Below, piece after piece: positions 25,587 through 36,763 of a DNA stretch of 64,000 nucleotides. A program made the position numbers and the translations under genes. Position 1 is the first letter of the stretch, and each line of letters begins with the position of its first letter. The notes under the pieces are model-generated. The model was given only the letters and a program-made list of their open reading frames with translations. It was not told where the DNA came from and searched no databases. This DNA comes from Saccopteryx bilineata (lineage: Eukaryota; Chordata; Mammalia; Chiroptera; Emballonuridae): assembly GCF_036850765.1 (NCBI RefSeq), contig NC_089494.1:231526779-231590778 (forward strand), written 5' to 3'.

Positions 25587-26097
25587 CAGCGGTGGGATTC
25601 AGCTGGTATGAACTTGTTTGATAGAACTGATACTTAATTTTTTTTGTTCGGCAAACTGATTGTTAAAATAGCACTTGTAATCAGGGTTCTCTCTAAGGTG
25701 GGTGCCTGGGCAGCCACCGAATGTGGAAATCACAAATTTACATTCCTTAGTCTTTTTTAACGTTCTTCTGCGCAACAGCGTATTCTAAGCACCAGTAGTA
25801 ATGTTCATTCTGTCTATAGGTAAAAAATATTTCAAGTGAGGATGCCAATCAAGAAGCAATATGAAAATATCTTAAATAGCTGTTTTATTGTTCTTTGTCA
25901 GATATTATTTAGTATTTTTTCATTAATATTTTAAATCTTTCTTATAACATAATCTAGTTTCGTGTACCTCTTTTATTGTTCTTATTTAAGTATTAAATAT
26001 ATGAAATAATAAAATACCTTTCATTATATCTTTTTTTATACTTAAAATGGTCATTAGGGCAGAGAACCAGTTGTTAAGTATTTGAATCCCACTACTG
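25587..26097 (+). mobile_element. Probable non-autonomous hAT-type DNA transposon
   Basis: The left end CAGCGGTGGGATTCAGCTGG and the reverse complement of the right end (CAGTAGTGGGATTCAAATAC) form long imperfect terminal inverted repeats. Both arms then contain an aactggt/accagtt echo. No transposase frame is open. The 8-bp duplication is unclear (tgatagat / atctagat). Confidence 0.6.
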
Positions 26098-26149
26098 ATC
26101 TAGATCTCATCTCTCTCTCTGAATTCTTGTTTCATCTCCCTCAATGGTT

Positions 26150-27100
26150 CTCTAGAAGAATTTTCCTGGTTTATTTATTTGCTATGGATTTCTAACTTAA
26201 TTTCACCATGGTCAAAGAACACATTTGACATGATTCCAAATCTTTGACATTTGTTTTGAATTGTTTTATATTCTGACAATGGCCAACTTGGGGTAATGTT
26301 TCATGTCACTTGAAAATATATGTCCTTTTGTTTGTTAGATGTAGCATTTCCCTATATCAGTAAGGTCTAGTTTGTTAACAATGTTATTAAAATCATCAAT
26401 ATGTTTACTACATATTTTTTCTGTTTGTTCCATTAGTTTTGAAGAGAGGTAAGTTTAAAATCCCCATTACAATTGGAGTTCTTAGTTTTGTCAATGTTTT
26501 TACAACTATAAAATGAGGTGTAAACAAACTCAGAATTCTTGTTTACATTGTTTTCAATATGCAGCATTCACTTTTATCTCTAAGAACGCTTCTTGCACAT
26601 AAAATATACTTTACCTGGTATTAATATAGTGAAACATGGGTAATATCTTACCTTAAAATTCTGTGTCCTTACATTTGAAGTTACTTTAAAAAAAATTTTT
26701 TAATTTTTTTTATTTATTCATTTTAGAGAGGAGGAGGGGGAGAGAGAAAGAAAGAGAGAAAGAGAGAGAGAGAGAGAGTAGGGGGAGGAGCAGGAAGCAT
26801 CAACTCCCATATGTGCCTTGACTAGGCAAGCCAGGGTTTTGAACCGGCTGAACCTCAGTGTTTCCAGGTTGACCTTTTATCCACTGCACCACCACAGGTC
26901 AGGCCTGAAGTAACTTTTTTTAAGTGACATATACTTGAGCTTTATTTTATTATTTAGTCTGGCAATCTTTGTTTTTTACATTGTCATATTTGTTTTTATA
27001 TTTAATGTAGCTATTGTAATGTTTGGGTTTAAATCTATCATCTTACTTTATTGATTATTTGTTCTACTTATTCTGTATTCCTGAAGAGTTATCACATGGT
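26150..27100 (-). mobile_element. Ancient L1 (L1M-type) fragment, interrupted by a SINE
   Basis: Antisense L1 endonuclease/inter-ORF landmarks: gatttctaacttaatttcac, catggtcaaagaacacattt, gttcttagttttgtcaatg, then after the SINE tagtctggcaatctttgttt, atttaatgtagctattgtaa and gggtttaaatctatcatctt. All frames are broken. Confidence 0.7.
26691..26904 (-). mobile_element. tRNA-SINE type A, reverse orientation
   Basis: T-rich tail, GA-rich tract, gaggagcaggaagcatcaac, and a head ending caccaccacaggtcaggc. Inserted in the L1M fragment, with loosely conserved flanks tgaagttact / tgaagtaact. Confidence 0.92.
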
Positions 27101-27788
27101 AAAAATTTTGTGTTACATATGAAGTCAAATAAAATTAAAATGACATGCTAGTTATAAAATCATATACCAAATCCACATATAATGCTTTTTAATGCTTGTT
27201 TTCTATAATATCTTATTTTATAAATGGTTTGCCTATAAGACACATACTTTATTATAATTTAAGTCATTGTGATCAAAAGCAAATGAAGCAATTTGATTTT
27301 GTATTCATATGTATGATAAAGTATAGATGTACCAGTCTCATAAAAGTAAAAAGTTCTGTCATTATGGTTATTACAGGATATTCTTTTTACATTTCTTGTG
27401 CTTTTTTTTTTTGTTGTTACTGTAAACTTTGTGGGAATCTATACTCTGGAATAATGAAATAATATAATATGTTAAATAACTTTCCCAAGAGCCAGACTCC
27501 TTTTAGTATAACATAATAAGGGGTCTGTTTGTGTATACTAAGTCTTATGAAATATTTGAAACTCAATAACAACCTAAAATTAAGGTCATAAATTGATGTA
27601 GAAAGAAGAAGAAAAAACATTTTACATCACAATTCTGTTGTAAACAACTCAATTGAAGAGATTCTTTTCTAAAGGAACATCAAAATGAGTCATAAAAATA
27701 GTTTAATGATGTCAAACAAGGGAAAAAAAAAAGAAATTATTACTTTTGATTAGATGACTTGGAAAAACATAATACTGTATTAAACATC
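27101..27788. other. Intergenic AT-rich stretch, nothing recognised
   Basis: No gene or clear repeat. Frames at 27196-27462 and 27417-27620 overlap on opposite strands and have no family features. Confidence 0.4.
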
Positions 27789-27982
27789 TCCCCAGCTTTG
27801 GTCAGGTACTTCAGTTGGTTGGAACATTGCTCTGATACTCCAAGGTTGTGGGTTCAATCTCTAGTCAGACACATACAAGAATCAACCAATGAATGCATTA
27901 ATATGTGGAAAAACAAACTGATATTTTTTTCCTCTCTTTCTCTCCTTTCCTCTATCTCTAAGTTAATTAATAATAAGAAAAT
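27789..27982 (+). mobile_element. Older bat tRNA-SINE (VES-like)
   Basis: tggtcaggtacttcagttgg, tggaacattgctctgatact, ccaaggttgtgggttcaatc, gtcagacacatacaagaatc, then aaccaatgaatgcattaata and a CT-rich tail. I recognise this layout from VES-type SINEs of bats. It is more diverged than types A-C. Confidence 0.8.
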
Positions 27983-28933
27983 GTAAATCTCCCCAAATCA
28001 AGTAAATTTTAAACAAAAAAAGAAGAAAAACAGAGAGAGAGAAAGGAATGCAAGGCAAAAAGAAGAAAAGCTTTATATTTATATAAAAGGGTCAAAATGC
28101 TGAGAACTGACTGTATATAAATGATAGTAGAGGATAAGTTAAATAAAGAAATTATTTAATGCTGCTTCATATATTGCAACTTGCTCTTTTTCAAACTTCT
28201 CTGAAGAGATTTGGTAGTAATGGCAACCACTGTCTCCGAGTTTTAGAGAACTTACAGAGGCATAAGTAATGGTCTCAGTGACTGAACAAAACAGTGGGAG
28301 CATTTTTAGTGCTTGTATCTTTGGAAAGGTTTTAAAAACTGACTTTAAGTTAAGATAGACCATGATAGTTTTATCAATACTGAAATATTTGGAATGCTTC
28401 ACATTTTCCTCTTAAATTCTTGTTCTTTTTAGCATCAAATGGTTCCTTTTTAGGTCCTATACTCCAATGGCACATTTGCTACATTGCCAAAATTTAAAGG
28501 CTTACTAGATAGTTTCTTCTTCCCAAAAACATAGTGTTTTTTTCCCCTCTAAATCACCTTGGGAGAGGTTTGGCATGTGGAACATTCACCCAGGAAATGA
28601 CAGACCCAAGTTGTGTTTGGCCCCAGCTAGCCCTGCCCTCAGCCTCTTCTAGCTACGTGGCTGGCTCTGCCAGCAGCCTGGCTTCTCAATACTCACTACT
28701 TATATTTATGTCTTAGCAGAAATTATAAATCATTACAAGCCAGTAATTGTGGAAAATGCTCAAACTATGGAAACTATACATGTTAAACCTGCAAATGCTA
28801 AAAGTATTCCCCCAGAAGTACAATTTTTAAAGCAGAAAAAAATGGATCATAACTGCATCAAACACACATTCAAAGAAAACAATTGGTTTGGGATTTTGAT
28901 CAATATATTTTATTAAAAACAGATTTCAAGAGA
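27983..28933. other. Intergenic stretch left of the L1, nothing recognised
   Basis: No gene recognised. A moderately GC patch at 28555-28700 is unassigned. Confidence 0.4.
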
Positions 28934-28950
28934 CTGTGTTTTCTGTTTCT
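28934..28950. repeat. L1 target-site duplication, left copy
   Basis: ctgtgttttctgtttct, a perfect 17-bp match to 36748-36764, directly adjoining the L1 poly-A (seen as T11 at 28951-28961). Confidence 0.95.
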
Positions 28951-28961
28951 TTTTTTTTTTT

Positions 28962-29228
28962 AATAAATTTTTATTAATGGTAATGGGATGACATTAATAA
29001 ATCAGGGTACATATATTCAAAGAAAACATGTCTAGGTTATTTTGTCATCAAATTATGTTGCAAACCCCTCGCCCAAAGTCAGATTGTCCTCCGTCACCCT
29101 CTATCTAGTTCTCTGTGCCCCTCCCCCTCCCCCTAACTCTCTCCCTCCCTCACTCCCTCCCATGTCCTCCCTCCCCCCCCCACCCTTGGTAACCACCACA
29201 CTCTTGTCCATGTCTCTTAGTCTCATTT
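28962..29228 (-). other. L1 3' UTR with G-rich polypurine tract
   Basis: On the L1 sense strand this holds a long run of G-rich purines (opposite 29108-29190, seen as ccctccccctcccc-type text), a conserved feature of mammalian L1 3' UTRs able to form G-quadruplexes. AATAAA-type signals lie just before the poly-A. Confidence 0.85.
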
Positions 29229-30776
29229 TTATGTTCCACCAATGTATGGAATCATGTAGTTCTTGTTTTTTTCTGATTTACTTATTTCACTCCTTATAAT
29301 GTTATCAAGATCCCACCATTTTGCTGTAAATGATCTGATGTCATCATTTCTTATGGCTGAGTAGTATTCCATAGTGTATATGTGCCACATCTTCTTTATC
29401 CAGTCTTCTATTGAAGGGCTTTTTGGTTGTTTCCATGTCTTGGCCACTGTGAACAGTGCTGCAATGGACATGGGGCTACATGTGTCTTCACGTATCAATG
29501 TTTCTGAGGTTTTGGGGTATATACCCAGTAGAGGGATTGCTGGGTCATAAGGTAGTTCTATTTGCAGTTTTTTGAGGAACCACCATACTTTCCTCCATAA
29601 TGGTTGTACTACTTTACAGTCCCACCAACAGTGAATGAGGGTTCCTTTTTCTCCACAGCCTCTCCAACATTTGCTATTACCCGTCTTGTTGATAATAGCT
29701 AATCTAACAGGAGTGAGGTGGTATCTCATTGTAGTTTTGATTTGCATTTCTCTAATAACTAATGAAGCTGAGCATCTTTTCATATATTTGTTGGCCATTT
29801 GTATCTCTTCCTGGGAGAAGTGTCTGTTCATGTCCTCTTCCCATTTTTTTATTGGATTGTTTGTTTGTTTGTTGTTGAGTTTTATGAGTTCTTTGTAAAT
29901 TTTGGATATTAGGCCCTTATCTGAGCTGTCGTTTGAAAATATCAGTTCCCATATAGTTGGCTGTCTGTTTATTTTGATATCAGTTTCTCTTGCTGAGCAA
30001 AAACTTTTAATTCTGATGTAGTCCCATTCATTTATCTTTGCCTTCACTTCTCTTGCCATTGGAGTCAAGTTCATAAAATGTTCTTTAAAACCCAGGTCCA
30101 TGATTTTAGTACCTATGTCTTCTTCTATGTACTTTATTGTTTCAGGTCTTATATTTAGGTCTTTGATCCATTTTGAATTAATTTTAGTACACGGGGACAG
30201 GCTGTAGTTGAGTTTCATTCTTTTGCATGTGGCTTTCCAGTTTTCCCAACACCATTTGTTGAAGAGGCTTTCTTTTCTCCATTGTGTGTTGTTGGCCCCT
30301 TTATCAAAGATTATTTGACCATATATATGAGGTTTTATTTCTGGGCTTTCTATTCTGTTCCATTGGTCTGAGTGTCTATTTTTCTGCCAATACCATGCTG
30401 TTTTGATTATCGTGGCCCTATAATATAGTTTAAAGTCAGGTATTGTAATGCCCCCAGCTTCATTCTTTTTCCTTAGGATTGTTTTGGCTATTCGGGGTTT
30501 TTTATAGTTCCATATAAATCTGATGATTTTTTGTTCCATTTCTTTAAAAAATCTCATAGGGATTTTGATGGGAATTGCATTAAATTTGTATATTGCTTTG
30601 GGTAATATGGCCATTTTGATTATATTTATTCTTCCTATCCAAGAACAAGGAATATTTTTCCATCTCATTGTATCTTTTTCGATTTCCCTTAACAATGCTT
30701 TGTAATTTTCATTATATAGGTCCTTTACGTTCTTTGTTATGTTTATTCCTAGGTATTTTATTTTTTGTTGTTGCAA
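29229..30776 (-). pseudogene. L1 ORF2 C-terminal part (after frameshift)
   Basis: About 515 codons covering the L1 ORF2p thumb and C-terminal domain. It is recognisable from [39 protein letters not shown], and the C-terminal Cys/His segment [18 protein letters not shown] (C-X3-C-X7-H-X4-C), which binds RNA. It is open from near 30776 to a stop at 29229. It is out of frame with the upstream part and overlaps it by about 65 bp at 30712-30776. Because no initiation codon is expected here, it is probably not translated as part of ORF2p. No other lesion is seen. Confidence 0.95.
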
Positions 30777-33057
30777 TCGTGAAGGGGATTATTTTTTTGA
30801 GTTCGTTTTCTAATATTTCATTGTTGGCATATAGAAAGGCTATGGACTTTTGTATGTTAATTTTGTATCCTGCGACCTTACTGTATTGATTTATTGTTTC
30901 TAATAATCTTTTTGTGGAGTCCTTCGGGTTTTCGATGTATAGGATCATATCATCAGCAAAAAGTGATAGCTTTACTTCTTCTTTTCCGATATGGATGCCT
31001 TTTATTTCTTTGTCTTGTCTGATTGCTCTGGCCAGAACTTCTAGCACCACGTTGAATAAGAGTGGAGAGAGTGGACAACCCTGTCTTGTTCCTGATTTAA
31101 GGTAGAAAGTCCTCAGTTTTATGCCGTTTAATAGGATGTTGGCTGATGGTTTATCATATATGGCCTTTATCATGTTGAGATGTTTTCCTTCTATACCCAT
31201 TTTGTTGAGAGTCTTAAAGATAAAATTGTGTTGTATTTTATCAAAAGCCTTTTCTGCATCTATTGATAAGATCATGTGGTTTTTGTTCTTTGTTTTGTTG
31301 ATATGGTGTATTACGTTAACCGTTTTGCGTATGTTGAACCATCCTTGAGATTCTGGGATGAATCCCACTTGATCATGATGTATTATTTTTTTAATATGTT
31401 GTTGTATTCGGTTTGCCAGTATTTTGTTTAGTATTTTAGCATCTGTATTCATTAGAGATATTGGTCTGTAGTTTTCTTTCTTTGTGCCATCCTTGCCAGG
31501 TTTTGGTATGAGGGTTATGTTGGCCTCATAAAATGTGTTTGGAAGTATTGCTTCTTCTTCAATTTTTTGGAAGACTTTGAGTAGAATAGGAACCAAGTCT
31601 TCTTTGAATGTTTGATAGAATTCACTCGTATAACCGTCTGGGCCTGGACTTTTATTTTTGGGGAGATTTTTAATAGTTTTTTCTATTTCCTCCCTGCTGA
31701 TTGGTCTGTTTAGGCTTTCTGCTTCTTCATGGCTCAGTCTAGGAAGGTTGTATTGTTCTAGGAATTTATCCATTTCTTCTAGATTGTTGTATTTGGTGGC
31801 ATATAATTTTTCATAGTATTCTACAATAATTCTTTGTATTTCTATGATGTCTGTGGTGATCTCTCCTCTTTCATTTTGGATTTTATTTATTTGAGTCCTG
31901 TGTCTTTTTTCCTTGGTGAGTCTTGCCAAGGGTTTGTCAATTTTGTTGATCTTTTCAAAGGACCAGCTCCTTGTTTTATTGATTTTTTCTATAGTTTTTC
32001 TGTTCTCTATTTCATTTATTTCTGCTCTGATTTTTATTATCTCCTTTCTTCGGCTGGTTTTGGGTTGTCTTTGTTCTTCTTTTGCTAGTTTCTTAAGGTG
32101 TGAAGTTAAGTGGTTTACTTCGGCTCTCTCTTGTTTGTTCATATAGGCCTGAAGTGATATGAACTTTCCTCTTATTACTGCTTTTGCTGCATCCCAGAGA
32201 TTCTGATATGTCGTATTTTCATTTTCATTTGTCTGTATATATCTTTTGATTTCTGCGCTTATTTCTTCTTTGACCCATTCATTTTTTAGAAGTATGTTGT
32301 TTAGTTTCCACATTTTTGTGGGTTTTTCCCCCTCTTTTTTGCAGTTGAATTCTAGTTTCAAGGCTTTATGATCAGAAAATATGCTTGGTACAATTTCAAT
32401 TTTTCTAAATTTGCTGATATTGTCTTTGTGGCCCAACATATGGTCAATTCTTGAGAATGTTCCATGTACACTAGAGAAAAATGTATACTCTGTCGCTTTG
32501 GGATGAAGTGTCCTGTAGATGTCTATCATATCCAGGTGTTCTAGTATTTCGTTTAAGGCCACTATATCTTTATTGATTCTCTGTTTGGATGACCGATCTA
32601 GAGCCGTCAGCGGTGTATTGAGGTCTCCAAGTATGATTGTATTTTTGTTAGTTTTTGTTTTAAGGTCAATAAGTAGCTGTCTTATATATTTTGGTGCTCC
32701 TTGGTTTGGTGCATATATATTAAGGATTGTTATGTCTTCTTGATTCAACTTCCCCTTAATCATTATGAAATGACCATTTTTGTCTCTGAGTACTTTTTCT
32801 GTCTTGTAGTCAGCATTATTAGATATGAGTATTGCTACGCCTGCTTTTTTTTGGGTGTTGTTTGCTTGGAGTATTGTTTTCCAGCCTTTCACTTTGAATT
32901 TGTTTTTATCCTTGTTGCTTAGATGTGTTTCTTGTAGGCCGCATATAGTTGGGTTTTCTTTTTTAATCCATTCTGCTACTCTGTGTCTTTTTATTGGTAA
33001 GTTTAATCCATTTACATTTAGTGTAATTATTGACACTTGTGGGTTCCCTACTGCCAT
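30712..33057 (-). pseudogene. L1 ORF2 N-terminal part: endonuclease and reverse transcriptase
   Basis: 781 open codons. The apurinic-like endonuclease domain keeps every catalytic residue at its usual number: N14, E43, Y115, D145, N147, T192, D205, S228, D229, H230. The reverse transcriptase domain contains the active-site motif FADD with Asp702 and Asp703, and the upstream motif [15 protein letters not shown]. The frame is then lost in an A-rich run (T-runs at about 30756-30766 on the plus strand) right after [10 protein letters not shown], giving a false tail. The C-terminal third follows in another frame. Normal ORF2p is about 1275 residues. ORF2p nicks target DNA and copies L1 RNA. This copy would give a truncated product. 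Confidence 0.96.
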
Positions 33058-33382
33058 TTTATAAATTGCTTTCTGTTAGTTTTGTATCTAGTTTGATTCT
33101 TCTCTTTTGTTTTTCTATCATTTGTTTTTGTTTGTTTGTGTTCCATACTTCTTTCCTCTGTTGCTACCTTTTTTAAGTCAAGTGTTTTTGTGGTGGTTTT
33201 TTTAAGGGTGGTTACCATTAAGTAATGAAAAGGGTACCTACCATATTCATTGTAGTACCCTATCTTATAAGTATTTCTGCACTTCATCATCCTTTGCTAC
33301 TGTTAATCTCCATCCTCTCCCCCCTTTTTTTCCTTTGTTGTCACAGTTTAAGTTTGGTTTTATTGTGTTCTTGGTGGAGCTG
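33058..33382 (-). other. L1 inter-ORF spacer
   Basis: About 325 nt between the ORF1 stop and ORF2 start, longer than the roughly 60-nt spacer of human L1. It contains an 80-codon Lys/Thr-rich open frame (33048-33290, minus) that ends just after the ORF2 start codon. No domain is recognised. It may simply be A-rich spacer. Confidence 0.7.
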
Positions 33383-34378
33383 TTACTTGTGGTGTTGTTT
33401 TCTTTTGTTCTTTGAATCTGGTTGGAAAACCCCCCTTAGTATTTCCTGGAGTGGGGGCTTTCTGTTGATAAATTCTCTCATCTTTTCTGTATTTGTGAAT
33501 GTTTTTATATCTCCTTCATACTTGAAGGATAGCTTTGATGGGTATAGTATTCTTGGCTGAAAGTTCCTCTCTTTCAGGGCTTTAAATATTGGGGTCCACT
33601 CTCTTCTAGCTTGTAGAGTTTCTGCTGAGAAATCTGATGATAATCTAATAGGCCTTCCTTTATATGTTGTACTCTTCTTTTCCCTGGCTGCCTTGAGAAT
33701 TTTTTCTTTGTCATTGGTTTGTGTCATCTTTATTATGATGTGCCTTGGAGTGGGTTTGTTGGGGTTAAGAAAACTTGGTGTTCTGTTTGCTTCTTGAATT
33801 TGAGGCTTTAGTTCCTTCCACAGGCTTGGGAAGTTCTCGTCTATTATTTGTTTGAGTATATTCTCCATTCCATTTTCTTTCTCTTCTCCCTCTGATATAC
33901 CTATTATTCTTATGTTATTCTTTCTGATGGAGTCAGACAATTCCTGTAGGGCTTTCTCGTTTTTTATTATTTTTGAGTCTCTTTCTTCTTCTCTCTGTTG
34001 TGCCTCAAGTTGTTTGTCTTCTATTTCACTAATCCTATCTTCAATCTGGGCTGTTCTGTTAGCTAAGCTTGTTACCTCGTTTTTCAGCTCGTGAATTGAG
34101 TTTTTCATTTCTGTTTGATTTGTTTTTATAGTTTCAATTTCCTTGGTAATATATTCTTTGTGTTCATTGAGTTGTTTTCTGATCTCCCTATATTGCCTTT
34201 CTGTGTTTTCTTGTATCTCTCTGAGTATTTTTAAGATTTCTATTTTAAATTCTCTGTCATTTAGCTCCAAGGCTTCCAATATGTTAAGTCTTTTCTCCAT
34301 AGATTTTTCCACATCTATTTGTGTTACCTCTCTTTCTTTTGTATCCATAATATTCGATTTCCTCTTTCTTATCAGCAT
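33383..34378 (-). CDS. L1 ORF1 protein (RNA-binding chaperone), intact
   Basis: 331 codons, uninterrupted. ORF1p forms trimers that coat L1 RNA and act as a nucleic-acid chaperone. The sequence shows a charged N-terminus, a heptad-rich coiled coil at about residues 40-150, an RRM starting near residue 154 (NNIRIIGISEGEE), and a C-terminal domain with the signature TYKGRPIRLSSDFSAETLQA near 238-257, followed by RREW. Length matches mammalian ORF1p (about 338 in human). The annotated start gives MLIRKRKSNI; the second Met (codon 11, at 34348) is an equally plausible start. It is the only undamaged protein-coding frame of the element. Confidence 0.95.
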   Translation of the reverse strand: MLIRKRKSNIMDTKEREVTQIDVEKSMEKRLNILEALELNDREFKIEILKILREIQENTERQYREIRKQLNEHKEYITKEIETIKTNQTEMKNSIHELKNEVTSLANRTAQIEDRISEIEDKQLEAQQREEERDSKIIKNEKALQELSDSIRKNNIRIIGISEGEEKENGMENILKQIIDENFPSLWKELKPQIQEANRTPSFLNPNKPTPRHIIIKMTQTNDKEKILKAAREKKSTTYKGRPIRLSSDFSAETLQARREWTPIFKALKERNFQPRILYPSKLSFKYEGDIKTFTNTEKMREFINRKPPLQEILRGVFQPDSKNKRKQHHK

Positions 34379-36747
34379 CTGAGGGTGGTCTTATTGATAG
34401 CACTAATTAGAATTAATAAAGAGTAAAAAGTAAAAAAAAAAAAAAAAAGGTAAAGCACCCCACAAAAAAAAAACAGTAATAATTTATTATTTCCCCCTTT
34501 TTTTCTCTCTTCTCTTTCCCTCCTTTCCCCTCCTCAGGGAAATATCGTGCCTATAATGGAGGGCCTGATTTGGGGTGAAGAGTTCAAGGGGCAAAAAAAA
34601 AGGGAGTAGGGACCTACTAAATGCAAAAAAAAAAAAAAAGGAAGAAAATCTTAGACAAGCATAAGATGATTTGCTTCTAAGTTATAGTCAACTAAGAGAT
34701 ATAATGAGAGGGATAAGAGGGAACCAGAAAAAAGGACCAAAAAAGAATAATAAAGAAGAAAAAATAAAAATAATAAGTAAAAATCTGTTGTATTAAGTGG
34801 AGCGAAGACTAAATACAATGGAGACCTTGGGTTGGGAGGACCCAAAATGCCACAAAAATAAACAAACAAGAAAAAATAAAAAAATAAAAACAAAAGCAAA
34901 AAAGAGAAATAAAGCCAAAAAAAAGCCTTGAGTCCCAAATTAACTTATTTGTTCATGATTGAGGATTATATGGGATGAAAGTAAAATGAGAAAAGAAAAA
35001 ACGAATAGAAAGGAAAAAATAAGAAAAAGAGAACAACGAAGGAAGAAATAAAATAGGAAGAGAAAAAAACAAAATAAAGCAAGACAAAAAAAAAAAACAA
35101 AAGAGGAGAGAGTGAGAGTTAAGTGTTTTGGAGTATAACCTTAAAGGAGGGTGAGGATGAAGAAGAAAAATAAAATGCAACACTCATGGGTAGTGTAGTT
35201 CAAGAAAGGGGAAGCATGAGATGGGCAGAGAATAGAAGGACCGAGGTGGAGGATATAAAGGTAAAAAGATAGAAGAAAGAAACAACAACAACAACAAAAA
35301 AATTAGTGGATCAAGTTGTAAAGTCTGTGGGTTTTTCTTGATTTTGAGAGGTTAACTTCTTCCTTTTTCTTTTCTCTCCCTCTTCCTGGTCGGTGACTCT
35401 GTACCCCAGGCTCTGCCCCTGTGTCACTCTTAGGTAGGGATTTGCCGTTGATGGGATTCTATGGCAATGTCATATAATTGGCTTTAGTTTTGCTGGAAGT
35501 AAAGGCTTGTTGGCGTTTGCAGGGTCCAACGATGAGAGAGTTTGCTTTCCTGGATTCTCTCTCCTAGTCCCCCCTTTCTGAATTAGCAGCCTGGTGATCC
35601 AGCTATAAGGCTGCAACTGCTTCTGCCTGGGGAGTAAGAGGCTCAAAGAGCTGGGAAATCCCCACTCTATCCCCACTCAGTGCAAGGCTTTGGGAAAGGC
35701 TCTGACAGTCAGGGCCTCCAGTGTAATCAGGCGGGGGTGGGAGTCAATTGTTGTCAAGGTGACTGTTCAGCGCCTATCATTTAGTTGGACCTCTCAACCC
35801 AGGCTTTCCACACTTTGTAGCCTGTTTTTGCAGGGAAGAAGAGGCACTAGTCTCTGCTTACGACTAGTGTAGTATAGACCTTATTATCTGCCAAGTCCTT
35901 CTTGTTAGCGTTTATCCCTGAATATGGAGGCTCTATCAATCAGAAGTTGCCCCCGCCCCTTTAGCGAGAGGCACTAAAAAATATCACGCCTCTTGTCTTG
36001 GATCGCTGAACTGAGAGAGATCTTATCAATTAGAACCGAGGGTGCGCAGATTTTATGGGTTAAGCTAATTTCAGTGATTGGGTCGCAGCTGTGCTTCCGA
36101 AGGTATTTTAGGCTGCCTGCGCGCACCCCTCCCCCAACGCTTGATTGTTAGCTTGAATGGCTGGGTGAGGTGCCCCGCCCACGGAGAGAATCTCCCAAGC
36201 CTCTCCCGCTGGCCCCGCCGCTGGCGGCTGGACCGCACCAGGCGCAGGATAATGGAGCCCCCTGGGTGTGCGGCCAGCAGGGCGTCCTGGGCGCGTGGAA
36301 TGCCCAAGGCACGTGCACGAATGGGGCGCTCCGGGCACCGGTGGCCGGCGACCCGCACTCGCAGTGTGCGGGCCGCTGGGAACGTCAGCGGTGCTCAACC
36401 GGACCGGGCGCGCGCGCGGCTGCTCGCGGCGGTGGCTCGCGTGGGCTCGCGGCGGCTCGCGGTGGCGGCTCCCGTTGGCCGCTCGCGGCGGCTCGTGGTT
36501 CCCAAGTATATGGGCTGACTCACCACAGGCGCACTTCCTTGCGGTTTGAAAGAACGTCCCTGTGGTAGATTCCTCCACACCCTCGTCTCTCAGATTCAAG
36601 TGATAACAGTCCTTTCGCTATCAGTTTGTGTGGAACTCCGGAATGCTCCGAGGATAAATTTTTCTGTTTCTAGTTGATAAATTTGTTGTGATTTAGGGGA
36701 GAGCTGTCGGACGCGCTGCTCACGGCGCCATTTCCGTGACGTCACTC
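34379..36747 (-). promoter_or_regulatory. L1 5' UTR / internal promoter
   Basis: About 2.37 kb between the element's 5' end and ORF1. The proximal part (about 34400-35300) is A-rich on the plus strand. The distal part (about 36070-36740) is strongly CpG-rich with short reiterated gctcgcggcgg-type units (36411-36495). At the extreme 5' end, reading on the minus strand, come GGAG, a CRE palindrome TGACGTCA (36737-36744) and a YY1-like AAATGGCGCC just inside. YY1 positions transcription starts in human L1. Frames of up to 163 codons in the GC-rich part are composition artefacts. Confidence 0.85.
36737..36744. promoter_or_regulatory. CRE palindrome TGACGTCA at the L1 5' end
   Basis: A perfect 8-bp CREB/ATF site within the first 11 bp of the L1 on its sense strand. 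Next to it is an AAATGGCGCC segment resembling a YY1 site. Binding is inferred. Confidence 0.65.
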
Positions 36748-36763
36748 CTGTGTTTTCTGTTTC

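Larger units (their letters stand above)
28951..36747 (-). mobile_element. Full-length LINE-1 retrotransposon
   Basis: A complete, 7.8-kb L1 on the minus strand. From 5' (high coordinate): a GC-rich 5' UTR (34379-36747), ORF1 (33383-34378), a 325-nt spacer, ORF2 (29229-33057, broken once), a 3' UTR with a G-rich purine tract and an 11-nt poly-A. A perfect 17-bp target-site duplication (28934-28950 and 36748-36764) shows insertion by target-primed reverse transcription and little later decay. It lies between the divergent genes in the same orientation as GABRB1. ORF1 is open and ORF2 has one frameshift, so the copy is young but probably not autonomous. Confidence 0.97.

Noticed and set aside
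29635..34382. Numerous hydrophobic plus-strand frames across the L1
   Set aside because: They are antisense shadows of ORF1 and ORF2.
36071..36599. Overlapping open frames of 90-163 codons on both strands
   Set aside because: They lie in the GC-rich L1 5' UTR, where stops are rare by composition, and none resembles a known protein.
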